Below, one piece after another: positions 37,414 through 44,516 of a stretch of DNA of 47,140 nucleotides. The notes below the pieces were generated by a model. That model saw only the letters and a program-made list of their open reading frames with translations, made no database searches and was not told where the DNA came from. Source of the stretch: MESE01 sp036675035 (GTDB lineage: Bacteria; Pseudomonadota; Gammaproteobacteria; Burkholderiales; Burkholderiaceae_D); NCBI GenBank assembly GCA_036675035.1, contig JAKFFO010000045.1, positions 1 through 47,140 on the forward strand, written 5' to 3'. How positions within the stretch are numbered: the first letter of the stretch is position 1; each line of letters starts with the position of its first letter. Position numbers and translations under genes: made by a program.

Positions 37414-37833
37414 TCAGTCGCCGGCAAGAAAATATGTCATGCGCCATCCTGCATCCGTTTTTCTGAATCCTGCCCGGAAATCCAAACCTCCGTTCCCGGG
37501 GCACACGACGCTTTCCGCCTCATACGGACGGCATCCTTGGTGCAGTACCTCCGAGAGTTGTGTCAGATAAGTCTGATCCCGTCGCCATGCTTCGATCGCC
37601 AGTGCGCGGCTCTCTCCGTCAGGACCAAGATTCCATTTGAAATCGTCGGACATGAGCGCGCGTAATGCATTGAAATCGCGCGCTTGGGCGGCTTCCTTAA
37701 CCTGGGCAATCACGCTTTGCGCTTCAATCGGCAGCGCCCCGATGACCGGTTGCGACCAGGCCGGTGGAGCGATACCCGTTGCCGCCACCAATAAGACAGT
37801 GACGGCAGCAGCCAGATGCTGGGAGGGCCTCAT
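37414..37833 (-). CDS. Exported protein, SnoaL/DUF4440-like fragmentary resemblance
   Basis: A predicted 139-residue secreted protein. From ATG 37833 (GGAG 7 nt upstream) it opens with a signal peptide (HLAAAVTVLLVAATGIAPPAWSQ). The mature part (AQARDFNALRALMSDDFKWN, GGLDFRAGFRKTDAGWRMTYF) has the alternating helix/strand pattern of small NTF2-like proteins; two Cys (GCRPYEAESVVCPG) could form a disulfide. Starts at 37902 and 37890 are possible but lack a good Shine-Dalgarno. The function is unknown. Confidence 0.65.
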   Translation of the reverse strand: MRPSQHLAAAVTVLLVAATGIAPPAWSQPVIGALPIEAQSVIAQVKEAAQARDFNALRALMSDDFKWNLGPDGESRALAIEAWRRDQTYLTQLSEVLHQGCRPYEAESVVCPGNGGLDFRAGFRKTDAGWRMTYFLAGD

Positions 37834-37865
37834 CCGCTTCTCCGGCAATGCAGCCGCGATACGAT

Positions 37866-38150
37866 TTATCCAGGCCTTGAAGATCGACATCTTGCGTCCC
37901 ATGTTCTTTGGTGAAAGCACGTTCTTGCAAAATGGCCGCCGTGAGCAGCGCATGCGGCCCGGCGCGGCACATTCGCACGATGGCGCGGCAGGTCGAACGC
38001 TGCCGTGACAAGGAAAGTGACGCCGGGATAGAGGCGGCCGGGTGCAAGCAGCCAGCAAACGCGCGGCGTGCTCCGGCTCAGGATTGCGGCGGCGACCCCA
38101 CCGGCTGCCAGCAAAGCTGTGCCCATGGAAACAGTGAGTGCGATGAGCAT
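37866..38150 (-). CDS. Doubtful small membrane protein
   Basis: An open frame of 94 residues upstream of the exported-protein gene. Residues 1-25 (MLIALTVSMGTALLAAGGVAAAIL) could be a membrane segment and LLAPGRLYPGVTFLVTAAFD a second one, but the second half is Arg/His/Cys-rich and looks like a shadow frame. No Shine-Dalgarno is visible. It fills a gap of about 340 bp that otherwise has no gene. Confidence 0.3.
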   Translation of the reverse strand: MLIALTVSMGTALLAAGGVAAAILSRSTPRVCWLLAPGRLYPGVTFLVTAAFDLPRHRANVPRRAACAAHGGHFARTCFHQRTWDARCRSSRPG

Positions 38151-38171
38151 GGAGCGTTCGTGCCTTCCGGT

Positions 38172-38591
38172 CTATGGCGATGAGCTATAGGGTCGGTCTT
38201 CAACGTACGTACCGTTCGTGAATTCAAGAAGGCAGAATCCGTGGCCAAACGGGTCCGAAAAAGTGATGCATTTCGACCCCATCCAATCTATGCATTCACT
38301 TTCCTGGCGCGCGCCTGCGCTGATGGCCCGGCGTGCGGATTGCTCGATATCGTCGACCACGAAATCGATATGCACCGGCGTCCAATGCCGCGAGTACCGA
38401 CGCGCATCCTTGGCGGAACCGTCCGGCACCGGCTCGGCGGGCTTGGCCAGCAGATAAATGACGGACGAGGCGCCGGTGAGCTCCGCCACATCGCCGTCGA
38501 GTATGCGGTTCAGCGTCAGTCCCAGTGCTGCGCCATAGAACTCTATCGCCGGTGCGAGGTCGGGTACATCAATGTTCACTACCATTCGCAT
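38172..38591 (-). CDS. VOC (glyoxalase/bleomycin-resistance) family protein
   Basis: A 139-residue vicinal-oxygen-chelate fold protein. The first beta-alpha-beta module is MVVNIDVPDLAPAIEFYGAALG and the second WTPVHIDFVVDDIEQSARRA ending in FSDPFGHGFCLLEF, which is the conserved family end. Members include metalloenzymes and antibiotic-binding proteins; the role here is unknown. The open frame runs 51 residues upstream without domain homology, so ATG 38591 is preferred. The 230 bp between it and the next gene upstream hold nothing recognised. Confidence 0.82.
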   Translation of the reverse strand: MRMVVNIDVPDLAPAIEFYGAALGLTLNRILDGDVAELTGASSVIYLLAKPAEPVPDGSAKDARRYSRHWTPVHIDFVVDDIEQSARRAISAGARQESECIDWMGSKCITFSDPFGHGFCLLEFTNGTYVEDRPYSSSP

Positions 38592-38821
38592 AGACTGGCG
38601 ATCCGGGTAAGAGCGGCGATTTGGCGCAGGGTGCTGGCTGCAGGCACCATCCGCGGGAAATCGCCTTGATCGATGAATTGTAATTATATGTCTTTGAATG
38701 CTGCGTGGAATCGCACCATTTCGATATACCCGGCATGTGACCATGCGGCAACTCGACCAGCATGGAGGCTTTCGCGGCCTTGCTCCATCTCTGCCGCAAG
38801 GATTTTCACCTTAACGCTCCG

Positions 38822-39403
38822 TCAACGCATGCTCATGCCCAGCCTTGCTTCAAGCCGCGCTTTGACAGTCGGCCACTCGTCCTCGATTATGCTGAAACGC
38901 AAGGATGTTCTTTTCCGGCCATCCGGCATGATCCGCTCGTTACGGATGATGCCTTCCTCGACAGCGCCGAGACGAAGGATCGCCTTGCGTGAAGCGTCAT
39001 TGAGGATGTCGGTGGTAAATTGAACCCGGACACATTGCAGCACTTCGAATGCATGCCGCAACATCAGGTATTTTGCTTCAGTGTTGGCGGCGGACCGCTG
39101 CCACGACTTGGAAAGCCAGGTATGGCCGATTTCGAGACTGCGGTTTTGCCGGTCGATTTTCCAATATCGGGTACTGCCGATCACTTTCCCGCTAGCGGCC
39201 GCAGTTGTCACAAATGGAATCACGCTCCCCTCGTCCCGCCCCCGCAAGGCGGTGTCTATGTATGCCGCAACGGTCGCAGCGGATGGAACGACAGTGAACG
39301 TCAGGTTCCAGAGCTCACCGTCTGCCGCCGCCGCGACGAGAGGATCCGCATCGCTCCTGCCCATAGGGCGCAGGTGAATATGATTTCCATTGAGATGAAG
39401 CAT
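38822..39403 (-). CDS. GNAT-family N-acetyltransferase (RimJ/RimL-like)
   Basis: A 193-residue acetyltransferase. It starts with the RimJ-type segment LNGNHIHLRPMGRSDADPLV, has VIGSTRYWKIDRQNRSLEIG (beta4) and TWLSKSWQRSAANTEAKYLM, the acetyl-CoA-binding region, and ends RLGAVEEGIIRNERIMPDG as in many RimL relatives. The substrate may be a protein N-terminus or a small amine; it cannot be told. It lies 69 bp downstream of the AAC(3)-I-type gene on the same strand. Confidence 0.87.
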   Translation of the reverse strand: MLHLNGNHIHLRPMGRSDADPLVAAAADGELWNLTFTVVPSAATVAAYIDTALRGRDEGSVIPFVTTAAASGKVIGSTRYWKIDRQNRSLEIGHTWLSKSWQRSAANTEAKYLMLRHAFEVLQCVRVQFTTDILNDASRKAILRLGAVEEGIIRNERIMPDGRKRTSLRFSIIEDEWPTVKARLEARLGMSMR

Positions 39404-39472
39404 CGTATATGTGGTCTATCGCGTTGGTTCAAGTATGGCCGGCGCATCCCAGGCGTTGCCGGCAGCCAAATA

Positions 39473-39955
39473 TCATGCAGCGCCAATGCCGCCCTTTACC
39501 GCTATATCAAAGTGCAGCACATCTTCGCGCACTCCGAGTTTTGTGTACAGCTCGATGGCCGGATCATCGCCGGTATCCGCCTGCACGAAAATGACGTACG
39601 CCCCGCGCGCTGCCGCAATGTTCCTGAGTTCCTGGATCAACGCGGTGGCGATGCCCTCGCGCCGGTGCGCGGCTGCAACAGCCAGATCATAGATATAGAT
39701 CTCGCTGCGCTCCTGCTCGAACTTCTTCAGTTCGTAGGCTGCGATGCCGCCCACGACTTCACTTCCTTTCAACGCAGCGAGTGCGATGAAGTAGTCGCTG
39801 CCAAGCAGCCGCCGGAAATAATCTGCGCCAGGCCGGTGCTTGCCATAAGTATCCACATCATCGAAGGCTTCTCCAAAGGTCGTCAACATGGCTTCCATCA
39901 ACGCCACATCGTCGGACGCGAGTTGGTGAATGCTGAAGCGGGCCGAACAGGGCAT
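39473..39955 (-). CDS. AAC(3)-I-type aminoglycoside N-acetyltransferase
   Basis: A GNAT protein of 160 residues that reads like the AAC(3)-I family (gentamicin 3-N-acetyltransferases): TFGEAFDDVDTYGKHRPGAD, YFIALAALKGSEVVGGIAAY, FEQERSEIYIYDLAVAAAHR, REGIATALIQELRNIAAARG, AYVIFVQADTGDDPAIELYT and KLGVREDVLHFDI. The acetyl-CoA loop RxxGxA is HRREGIA. The likely activity is acetyl transfer to aminoglycosides in the cytoplasm. TAGGAG precedes the ATG. AAC(3)-I genes are classic integron cassettes, yet no attC was found at its 3' end, and it lies about 640 bp beyond the distal attC of the array. Resistance is predicted, not shown. Confidence 0.85.
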   Translation of the reverse strand: MPCSARFSIHQLASDDVALMEAMLTTFGEAFDDVDTYGKHRPGADYFRRLLGSDYFIALAALKGSEVVGGIAAYELKKFEQERSEIYIYDLAVAAAHRREGIATALIQELRNIAAARGAYVIFVQADTGDDPAIELYTKLGVREDVLHFDIAVKGGIGAA

Positions 39956-40155
39956 AGGTATCTCCTAAGCTGCAAAACCTTCGACATAAGGATATGCGCA
40001 GGCAGGCAAAACCCGCCGCCGCATGCCCGCTCGAAAAAGCAACGATCGGGCGCGATCCTGCATCCGTTTTCCGGTCGCCGGCTTACCGGAGCGGGGCGAA
40101 GGCAACACCGCCGGCTGCAATGACTTGCTGGGCCTATGTTTTCGATCACCGAACT

Positions 40156-40557
40156 TCATAAGTGACCATAAAACTCAGGCGCGCTCTGCCATTTGTCATT
40201 CAGCCCGTCGACGTAAGTGACAGGGACCTTTGAAAGCTCCTCGTCGGTGACATCGATAAGGCACCCGAGATTGACTCCGTACATCTTTCCGATCGGTGTT
40301 TCATTACCGACACCGAAACAGCGAACGCCGCAGTGCCTGCAAAAGTAGTGATGGTTTTTCTTTGTGTTGAACAGATACCGCGTCAGCTCCGGCTCGCCAG
40401 TCAGCAGGCGAAAGCCCTCCGGTTTGGCTATGGCCGGCCAGAAGCGATTGCGCCTGCATATCGAGCAATTACAACGATACGAGCTTTGCAGGAGATCCAA
40501 GTCAGCTTCGAAGGTGACGGCACCGCAATGGCAACTGCCTCGATACGTCTTTAGCAT
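40156..40557 (-). CDS. GFA-family (CENP-V/GFA) zinc protein
   Basis: A 133-residue protein of the glutathione-dependent formaldehyde-activating (Gfa/CENP-V) fold. Zinc-binding Cys positions are clear: GSCHCGAVTFEAD, YRCNCSICRRN and HHYFCRHCGVRCFG. The family name reflects one member; most are of unknown activity. GGAGAG precedes the ATG. It lies directly downstream of attC at 40597-40653, but its own 3' side (the 200 bp to the next gene, which hold nothing recognised) has no attC, so it is either the last, attC-less cassette or flanking chromosome. Confidence 0.88.
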   Translation of the reverse strand: MLKTYRGSCHCGAVTFEADLDLLQSSYRCNCSICRRNRFWPAIAKPEGFRLLTGEPELTRYLFNTKKNHHYFCRHCGVRCFGVGNETPIGKMYGVNLGCLIDVTDEELSKVPVTYVDGLNDKWQSAPEFYGHL

Positions 40558-40596
40558 GATGAACTCTCCATGATCGTTAAGGGCGAGCTTTCACAG

Positions 40597-40653
40597 GTAC
40601 AACGTTCGAGACAGCCTGCGGCGAAGCCGTCAGTGCTGATTGCAATGTCAGCC
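40597..40653 (-). repeat. attC site after the P-loop kinase gene
   Basis: On the minus strand: R'' GGCTGAC (40653-40647), 5-nt spacer ATTGC, L'' AATCAGCA, a central stem-loop with GGCTTCGCC, L' GCTGTCT, 5-nt spacer CGAAC and R' GTTGTAC (40603-40597). The 7-5-8-loop-7-5-7 plan is kept over 57 bp. The kinase stop TGA lies inside R''. This is the most distal attC seen. Confidence 0.7.
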
Positions 40654-41160
40654 ATATGTTCGTACATTGAAACCTTCACTGGTGTCCGGTGCAACGAACA
40701 ATGACGTTATGGTCTCAAATTGCTCAATCGTCATTTCCATGGAGCCTGGAGGCTTCTCCTGGTTGCGTTTTTGGAGCTGCCGGATGCAGCGCTCATTTGG
40801 CGTGTCGACGAAGTGAAGCACATGCGCAGCCTTGGCCGACTCGAATATGCCGCGAACCCAGTTCCGTGCCGCCGGAACGTTTGCGGGGAAATCCAGCACT
40901 ACCGATACCCCCTTGGAAAGAAGCTCTGCCACATGCGGTGCCACAACAGCCTTGAGGCGCTTAGAGCATCTGAGGTAGTCGTCAAAGTTGGCAATTTCGG
41001 TTGGAAACATTTGTTGAAGCCAGATATCCTCGCAAATGAGAATGGCATTCTGTTGTTCAGCCAATTTCCTGGAAAGCGTGGTCTTTCCGGAAGCCATTTT
41101 CCCGCATAAGAAATGAAGTGTTGGTTCCAAGTTTGCACCGAATTTTAGTTTACCGATCAT
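40648..41160 (-). CDS. P-loop AAA-type kinase-like cassette protein
   Basis: A 170-residue small P-loop NTPase resembling zeta-toxin/chloramphenicol-phosphotransferase-like kinases. Walker A is LCGKMASGKTTLSRKLAEQQ at about residues 18-37; VVLDFPANVPAARNWV is in the Walker B/lid area, with HVLHFVDTPNERCIRQL near the end. The substrate is unknown; a small-molecule kinase is the default reading. The start codon directly abuts the R' box of the preceding attC (GTTAACC-ATG), and the only Shine-Dalgarno-like sequence (GAGG, 8 nt upstream) lies within that attC. Its stop is inside the next R''. Confidence 0.82.
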   Translation of the reverse strand: MIGKLKFGANLEPTLHFLCGKMASGKTTLSRKLAEQQNAILICEDIWLQQMFPTEIANFDDYLRCSKRLKAVVAPHVAELLSKGVSVVLDFPANVPAARNWVRGIFESAKAAHVLHFVDTPNERCIRQLQKRNQEKPPGSMEMTIEQFETITSLFVAPDTSEGFNVRTYG

Positions 41161-41209
41161 GGTTAACGCCTCAGCTTAACCACGCAACGTTGGTTCAGGC
41201 GAGACAAGT
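41161..41209 (-). repeat. attC site after the 164-aa exported-protein gene
   Basis: Minus strand: L'' CCTGAACCA pairs with L' TGGTTAAGC with one unpaired G, then spacer TGAGGC and R' GTTAACC (41167-41161). The R'' side is degenerate (ACTTGTC at 41209-41203). The total is about 49 bp. The asymmetry with one bulged base is the attC hallmark, so I count it as real with a decayed R''. Confidence 0.65.
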
Positions 41210-41251
41210 TCCTGCTCTTGCCTGGGCTCAAACTCGTGCCCTGCGTTTCTT

Positions 41252-41746
41252 CTAATCCAGATAAATCTCAAGCCTGAGACCGCTGATGTCACCATCGCGC
41301 TCCTCGGCGAGCAGGCAATTGTTGACGCCGCAAAAGCGCAACGACTCCGCTTCCGCTTGAACCGGAAGGCGCTCAAGCTCAGCCACGTTCTGTCCGACCT
41401 TCAAACCGTTTTCCAGCGACCAGCAAGGGCTGGTGATCTCGATAGCCGTAACCCATGCCCGATGAGGCGCGGCCTTTTCAACAAACGCATGAATTGCCAG
41501 GCCCTCAAATACAAACTCGCGCACCTCCGTCTCGATAGCGGCATGCTCAAGCTGGTTCCTGTGCCTGTTTTCATAAAGAAGGCGGCCGAGTGAGCGAATG
41601 CCCTGCACCGTCTCCAGCGCCCGAGGACGGAATGCCTGGGATACCCATGCATCAACTGCCTCCAGCCGGCCCAGTTCGTCATGCGCGAGTTGGGCCATGC
41701 CGATGGACGGCATTAACAGAAGCAGGGTGATAAAAAGGTTCTTCAT
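41252..41746 (-). CDS. Exported cassette protein, unknown function
   Basis: A 164-residue protein with a clear signal peptide (MKNLFITLLLLMPSIGMAQ). The mature part has helical start (GRLEAVDAWVSQAFRPRALE) and a beta-rich end with two close Cys pairs (ITSPCWSLENG and FCGVNNCLLAEERDGD), so disulfides in the periplasm are possible. I recognise no family. ATG 41746 is chosen because the signal peptide starts there and AGGCAG is 1-7 nt upstream; the open frame extends 16 residues into the preceding attC. Confidence 0.7.
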   Translation of the reverse strand: MKNLFITLLLLMPSIGMAQLAHDELGRLEAVDAWVSQAFRPRALETVQGIRSLGRLLYENRHRNQLEHAAIETEVREFVFEGLAIHAFVEKAAPHRAWVTAIEITSPCWSLENGLKVGQNVAELERLPVQAEAESLRFCGVNNCLLAEERDGDISGLRLEIYLD

Positions 41747-41754
41747 CTGCCTGC

Positions 41755-41802
41755 GCCTGACGCCGCGCTCACCGGCTTGCGCGATGCAGCGCATGGTCAG
41801 CT
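41755..41802 (-). repeat. attC site after the SRPBCC gene
   Basis: Minus strand: R'' AGCTGAC (41802-41796), spacer CATGC, L'' GCTGCATC, an 8-9 nt loop, L' GGTGAGC, spacer GCGGC, R' GTCAGGC (41761-41755). L'' pairs with L' with one bulged base. Both R boxes deviate from TAAC/GTTA in a matching way (TGAC/GTCA), so the outer stem is conserved. At 48 bp it is very short. The SRPBCC stop TGA overlaps R''. Confidence 0.7.
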
Positions 41803-42207
41803 GCCTTTGGTTTCTACGTGCTTTTTAAAGTTATTCAGAATACTTTGCCATCCGTCCCGTTGCTGTTCTACAGAATGGGCCGGCTCGCTATCGAAGCTTA
41901 CGCGTACGGTGACACCATTTGGGTTATCGGCAAACTCGACTTGTGCCGCACGATCGCCGAAGGAATACTCGATCAACCGGTGCTTCACGATTTTCGTATA
42001 GGTTCCGGCAAAATCGAATCCCATACTGCCATCCTTTGCCTCCATGCGTGACGAGAATGCACCGCCCTCGTGCAAATCCACCGTCGCAGTGGTCGTATGC
42101 CAGTCGTCAGATGCAGCGTTCCACTGCTTGATATCCTCGGGAGTCGTATATGCACGCCATACTTGATCGATGGGTGCCGCGACGGTGGTTTCAACGCTGA
42201 TTTTCAT
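41797..42207 (-). CDS. SRPBCC (AHSA1/START-like) cassette protein
   Basis: A 136-residue helix-grip protein: MKISVETTVAAPIDQVWRAY at the start, PEDIKQWNAASDDWHTT, then GGAFSSRMEAKDGSMGFDF and the C-terminal amphipathic helix with DGWQSILNNFKKHVETK, all standard for the AHSA1-type SRPBCC family, which binds hydrophobic ligands in a deep pocket. The role is unknown. ATG 42207 is chosen since AGGAAA lies before it; an in-frame GTG further up lies inside the attC. Confidence 0.88.
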   Translation of the reverse strand: MKISVETTVAAPIDQVWRAYTTPEDIKQWNAASDDWHTTTATVDLHEGGAFSSRMEAKDGSMGFDFAGTYTKIVKHRLIEYSFGDRAAQVEFADNPNGVTVRVSFDSEPAHSVEQQRDGWQSILNNFKKHVETKGS

Positions 42208-42218
42208 ATTTTTTTCCT

Positions 42219-42272
42219 GGTTAACGCCGAGACGAGGAGCGCGAAGCGTCACTCTCGACTGACAAATTAAGA
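42219..42272 (-). repeat. attC site after the LysE gene
   Basis: Minus strand: R'' TCTTAAT (42272-42266), spacer TTGTC, L'' AGTCGAGA, loop with GACGCTTCGCGCTC, L' CTCGTCT, spacer CGGC and R' GTTAACC (42225-42219). It is 54 bp. R' is identical to those at 41161 and 45687. R'' is one to two bases off the consensus. Confidence 0.6.
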
Positions 42273-42289
42273 ATCAATACGGTATCACC

Positions 42290-42925
42290 TCAAACTTTCG
42301 CTGCCGATACAGCCAGCCGAATGCCGAGTAACGCCATCACACTGCTTGTCGCACGATCGATCCAACATTTGTATCGCAAATATGCGTTACGAGGGGGCGC
42401 CGACGAAAGCAATAGCGCGACAATGCTGTACCAGCCCGCTTCAATGCAGAAAACCACGACAGGTACGGCAACGGCAAGTGCCGCAGGAATCTCGCGTGGA
42501 AGAAGCGAAGCAAAGATGCTTCCGTAGACAATGGCCGTCTTCGGATTGCTCAATTGCGTAGTTAATCCCAGCATGAACGAGCGCTTTAGCGTGTGATGTG
42601 GCTCTTGCCCATCAGTTGTCGCAAGCGTCAATGGTGACTTTGCGCCTTTCCAGATTCGATATCCAAGATAGGCAAGATAAGTGCCGCCTCCGACTTTTAA
42701 TGCAAGATATAGCCACGGCACAGAAGCCAGCAGCACCTGGAGCCCCAATAGAGCTGTGACAGCAAAAACGCCGCCGCCCGTCCCCATCCCGAGCGCAGCT
42801 GCCAGGCCATTTGCCCGAGTCGAAGCCACAGCCGTCCGTGCGACCATCACGAAGCTCGGCCCTGGACTCATGGCGCCAATTGCAATAACGCTACTGATAC
42901 CGAGAACTGTAATTGCAGTGTTCAT
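42290..42925 (-). CDS. LysE/RhtB-family exporter
   Basis: A 211-residue inner-membrane exporter for amino acids or related small molecules. Six hydrophobic segments are visible; the family signature is SVIAIGAMSPGPSFVMVARTA near the N-terminus, with GGTYLAYLGYRIWKG after helix 3 and LGLTTQLSNPKTAIVYGSIF in the centre. The substrate is unknown. It lies 60 bp downstream of a VOC gene, with no convincing attC between, so both may ride in one cassette. Confidence 0.9.
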   Translation of the reverse strand: MNTAITVLGISSVIAIGAMSPGPSFVMVARTAVASTRANGLAAALGMGTGGGVFAVTALLGLQVLLASVPWLYLALKVGGGTYLAYLGYRIWKGAKSPLTLATTDGQEPHHTLKRSFMLGLTTQLSNPKTAIVYGSIFASLLPREIPAALAVAVPVVVFCIEAGWYSIVALLLSSAPPRNAYLRYKCWIDRATSSVMALLGIRLAVSAAKV

Positions 42926-42984
42926 GATGACTTTCCTATTGCCGGAATAAACTGATTTTTAACTTTTATTTAAGCTGCATTCGT

Positions 42985-43335
42985 TCACTCATGCTGCAAG
43001 ATATTGATGAGCTTTCCGAACGGATCGCGGACGTAGAATCTCCGCACTCCCCAGGGCTCGCTTACCGGCCCATACTCAATCGGCACGTTCGCCTGTTTGA
43101 ACCGTATTATTGCGACTTCGATATTATCGACTTCAATCGATAAATCGGGTACTGGAGTTCCCGAGCCGCCCTCGGTTCCAAGACTCAGCTGAACGGTCAT
43201 CTTTGCATCTGAGCCATACGTTTGAAACCAGCCGTGATCCATAAGCAGTTCCAGGCCCAATATGCCGCCGTAAAAATGTGCAGCCTTGTCGAGGTCCGTT
43301 GCAGCTATGTTCGACACGATGCGTTTTACTTTCAT
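42985..43335 (-). CDS. VOC-family protein (glyoxalase/bleomycin-resistance fold)
   Basis: A 116-residue VOC protein: VKRIVSNIAATDLDKAAHFY starts module 1, VPDLSIEVDNIEVAIIRFKQ starts module 2, and FYVRDPFGKLINILQHE is the conserved end. Such proteins often appear as cassette cargo. Ligand unknown. GAGGTGAAAC precedes the ATG. The upstream side is the decayed DUF1801 region. Confidence 0.87.
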   Translation of the reverse strand: MKVKRIVSNIAATDLDKAAHFYGGILGLELLMDHGWFQTYGSDAKMTVQLSLGTEGGSGTPVPDLSIEVDNIEVAIIRFKQANVPIEYGPVSEPWGVRRFYVRDPFGKLINILQHE

Positions 43336-43379
43336 GTTTCACCTCGATTTCTATTTGGCAAACTCATACCTTCTTCCCG

Positions 43380-43753
43380 AGTGACGCCCGGCTCGCCTTC
43401 GGCCAGTGCCCTGCGACTTTGCGGCGCGGGACCGGAGATTTTCCGTGACCGCAGCCTGGATCAAAACCTTGAATGCCTCTGCATCGAACACCTCGCCCTC
43501 GCGGATCTCGATCGCGCGACGCATATTCCCAACGAGGCACCGCGGACGAAAATCAGTTTGACCGCGTGCCTGCAGGCCTCGCCGGTGCAGACGATCCCGG
43601 CATGCGACCATACGGGCAACCCCAGCGGATTGCCGGGCTTGGCCCATTTGCACTCCTCCACGATGTCCGGGCCCGCCTCGTGACCATCAGGTTGTCCATG
43701 ATCTGATTAGCAATACCGAAGACCGTGGCATCCGACATGCTTTCCTGCGCCAT
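43380..43753 (-). pseudogene. Decayed DUF1801-family gene
   Basis: Pieces of one DUF1801-like protein lie in order but in different frames: an N-terminal piece (VFGIANQIMDNLMV), then after a frame change PDIVEECKWAKPGNPLGLPV-WSHAGIVCTGE-HAVKLIFVRGASLG, then after a second frame change GNMRRAIEIREGEVFDAEAF-KVLIQAAVTENL. Segments that normally join them (around DWRGETLARVR and LFNSSLEG in the family, from memory) are missing, so at least two deletions have occurred. No single frame gives the full domain. It is directly downstream of the attC at 43769. Confidence 0.75.
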
Positions 43754-43768
43754 CGCATCTTCGATGAG

Positions 43769-43854
43769 CGCCAACGCTGGCGGTGAACGGTGAGCGGCGG
43801 GCCGCACCCCACTAAAATGCTGTACTGCTCGTTTATTCCACTGCCTTGTTAGGC
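43769..43854 (-). repeat. attC site after the GNAT cassette gene
   Basis: Minus strand: R'' GCCTAAC (43854-43848, perfect consensus), spacer about AAGG, L'' CAGTGGAA, a long imperfect stem with GGGTGCGGCCCGCCGC, L' TTCACCG, spacer CCAGC and R' GTTGGCG (43775-43769). L'' pairs with L' with one bulged G. It is 86 bp and one of the two best sites. Confidence 0.85.
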
Positions 43855-43866
43855 AGTGTCTGTCAT

Positions 43867-44478
43867 TCATGGGTTCGGTGATGCCGGTCTCGTCACCCGT
43901 GGTTTGCGGAGCATTGGAAAGATGGGTGGCGACGTACCCGCCTGAATGGTGCCCAATAATTCAAACCCGTGCCGTTCATAGAGAGGAATGTTCTTCGGGT
44001 TACTGGATTCAAGATAGGCTAACGTGTGGTCGCGATCGCACGGGAGGAGAGCATGTTTCATTAACGCGGTGCCGTGCCCTTTGCCCTGTTGGAATGGATC
44101 GATCCCAATGAGCGGCAAATACCAATGCGGCTCCTGCGGATGGTAGCGCCCCATCTGTTCAAAGACCGCAAACACATCCTTTTGGGCCGGCGCAGACGCG
44201 GTGCGTTGCAGCAGCGTGATCAGCGCGTCTTCGTCAGGGCCGACCTCTGGCGGCAGCCACAGCGCCGCTCCGGCATAACCGTCCACGTAGTAGGCGCTCC
44301 CATGTGCAAACGCGTTACCCCCCAAGGCCTTGACGAAGGTGGGGAAATGCGTGAGGTATTGCTGCGGATCAGGCCAGGTCCAACGCGCAGCAGGGTCCGC
44401 GCCAAAAGCCAGTGCCACGACAGCAGTGGCTGGAGCTTCATCGGATGCCGTAGCAGTCCTGATTATCGGTGGTGCCAT
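43867..44478 (-). CDS. GNAT-family acetyltransferase, cassette-borne
   Basis: A 203-residue N-acetyltransferase: IRTATASDEAPATAVVALAF at the start, HWYLPLIGIDPFQQGKGHGT as beta4 and acetyl-CoA-binding loop (QQGKGHGTAL matches Q/RxxGxG/A), and YLESSNPKNIPLYERHGFEL as the conserved C-terminal segment. These features fit the acetyltransferases often annotated beside puromycin/streptothricin types; the substrate is unknown. ATG 44478 is preferred; the open frame continues 39 residues upstream through an attC-like remnant. Confidence 0.85.
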   Translation of the reverse strand: MAPPIIRTATASDEAPATAVVALAFGADPAARWTWPDPQQYLTHFPTFVKALGGNAFAHGSAYYVDGYAGAALWLPPEVGPDEDALITLLQRTASAPAQKDVFAVFEQMGRYHPQEPHWYLPLIGIDPFQQGKGHGTALMKHALLPCDRDHTLAYLESSNPKNIPLYERHGFELLGTIQAGTSPPIFPMLRKPRVTRPASPNP

Positions 44479-44516
44479 GGTTTGTCTCTGAAGGGAAACC
44501 GCCAGGATTTTGCTAC

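Noticed and set aside
40156..40557. Naming the GFA protein a formaldehyde-activating enzyme
   Set aside because: Only the zinc-binding fold is supported; activity differs across the family.
42926..42984. Possible attC between the VOC and LysE genes (AGTGAAC ... GTTAAAA)
   Set aside because: The R boxes do not match the consensus and no L''/L' pair at the right spacing was found; the two genes more likely share one cassette.
43351..43420. Possible attC between the DUF1801 remnant and the VOC gene (GGGC-GTCACTC)
   Set aside because: Only an R'-like end and a local hairpin are visible; no R'' or L'' partner was found.
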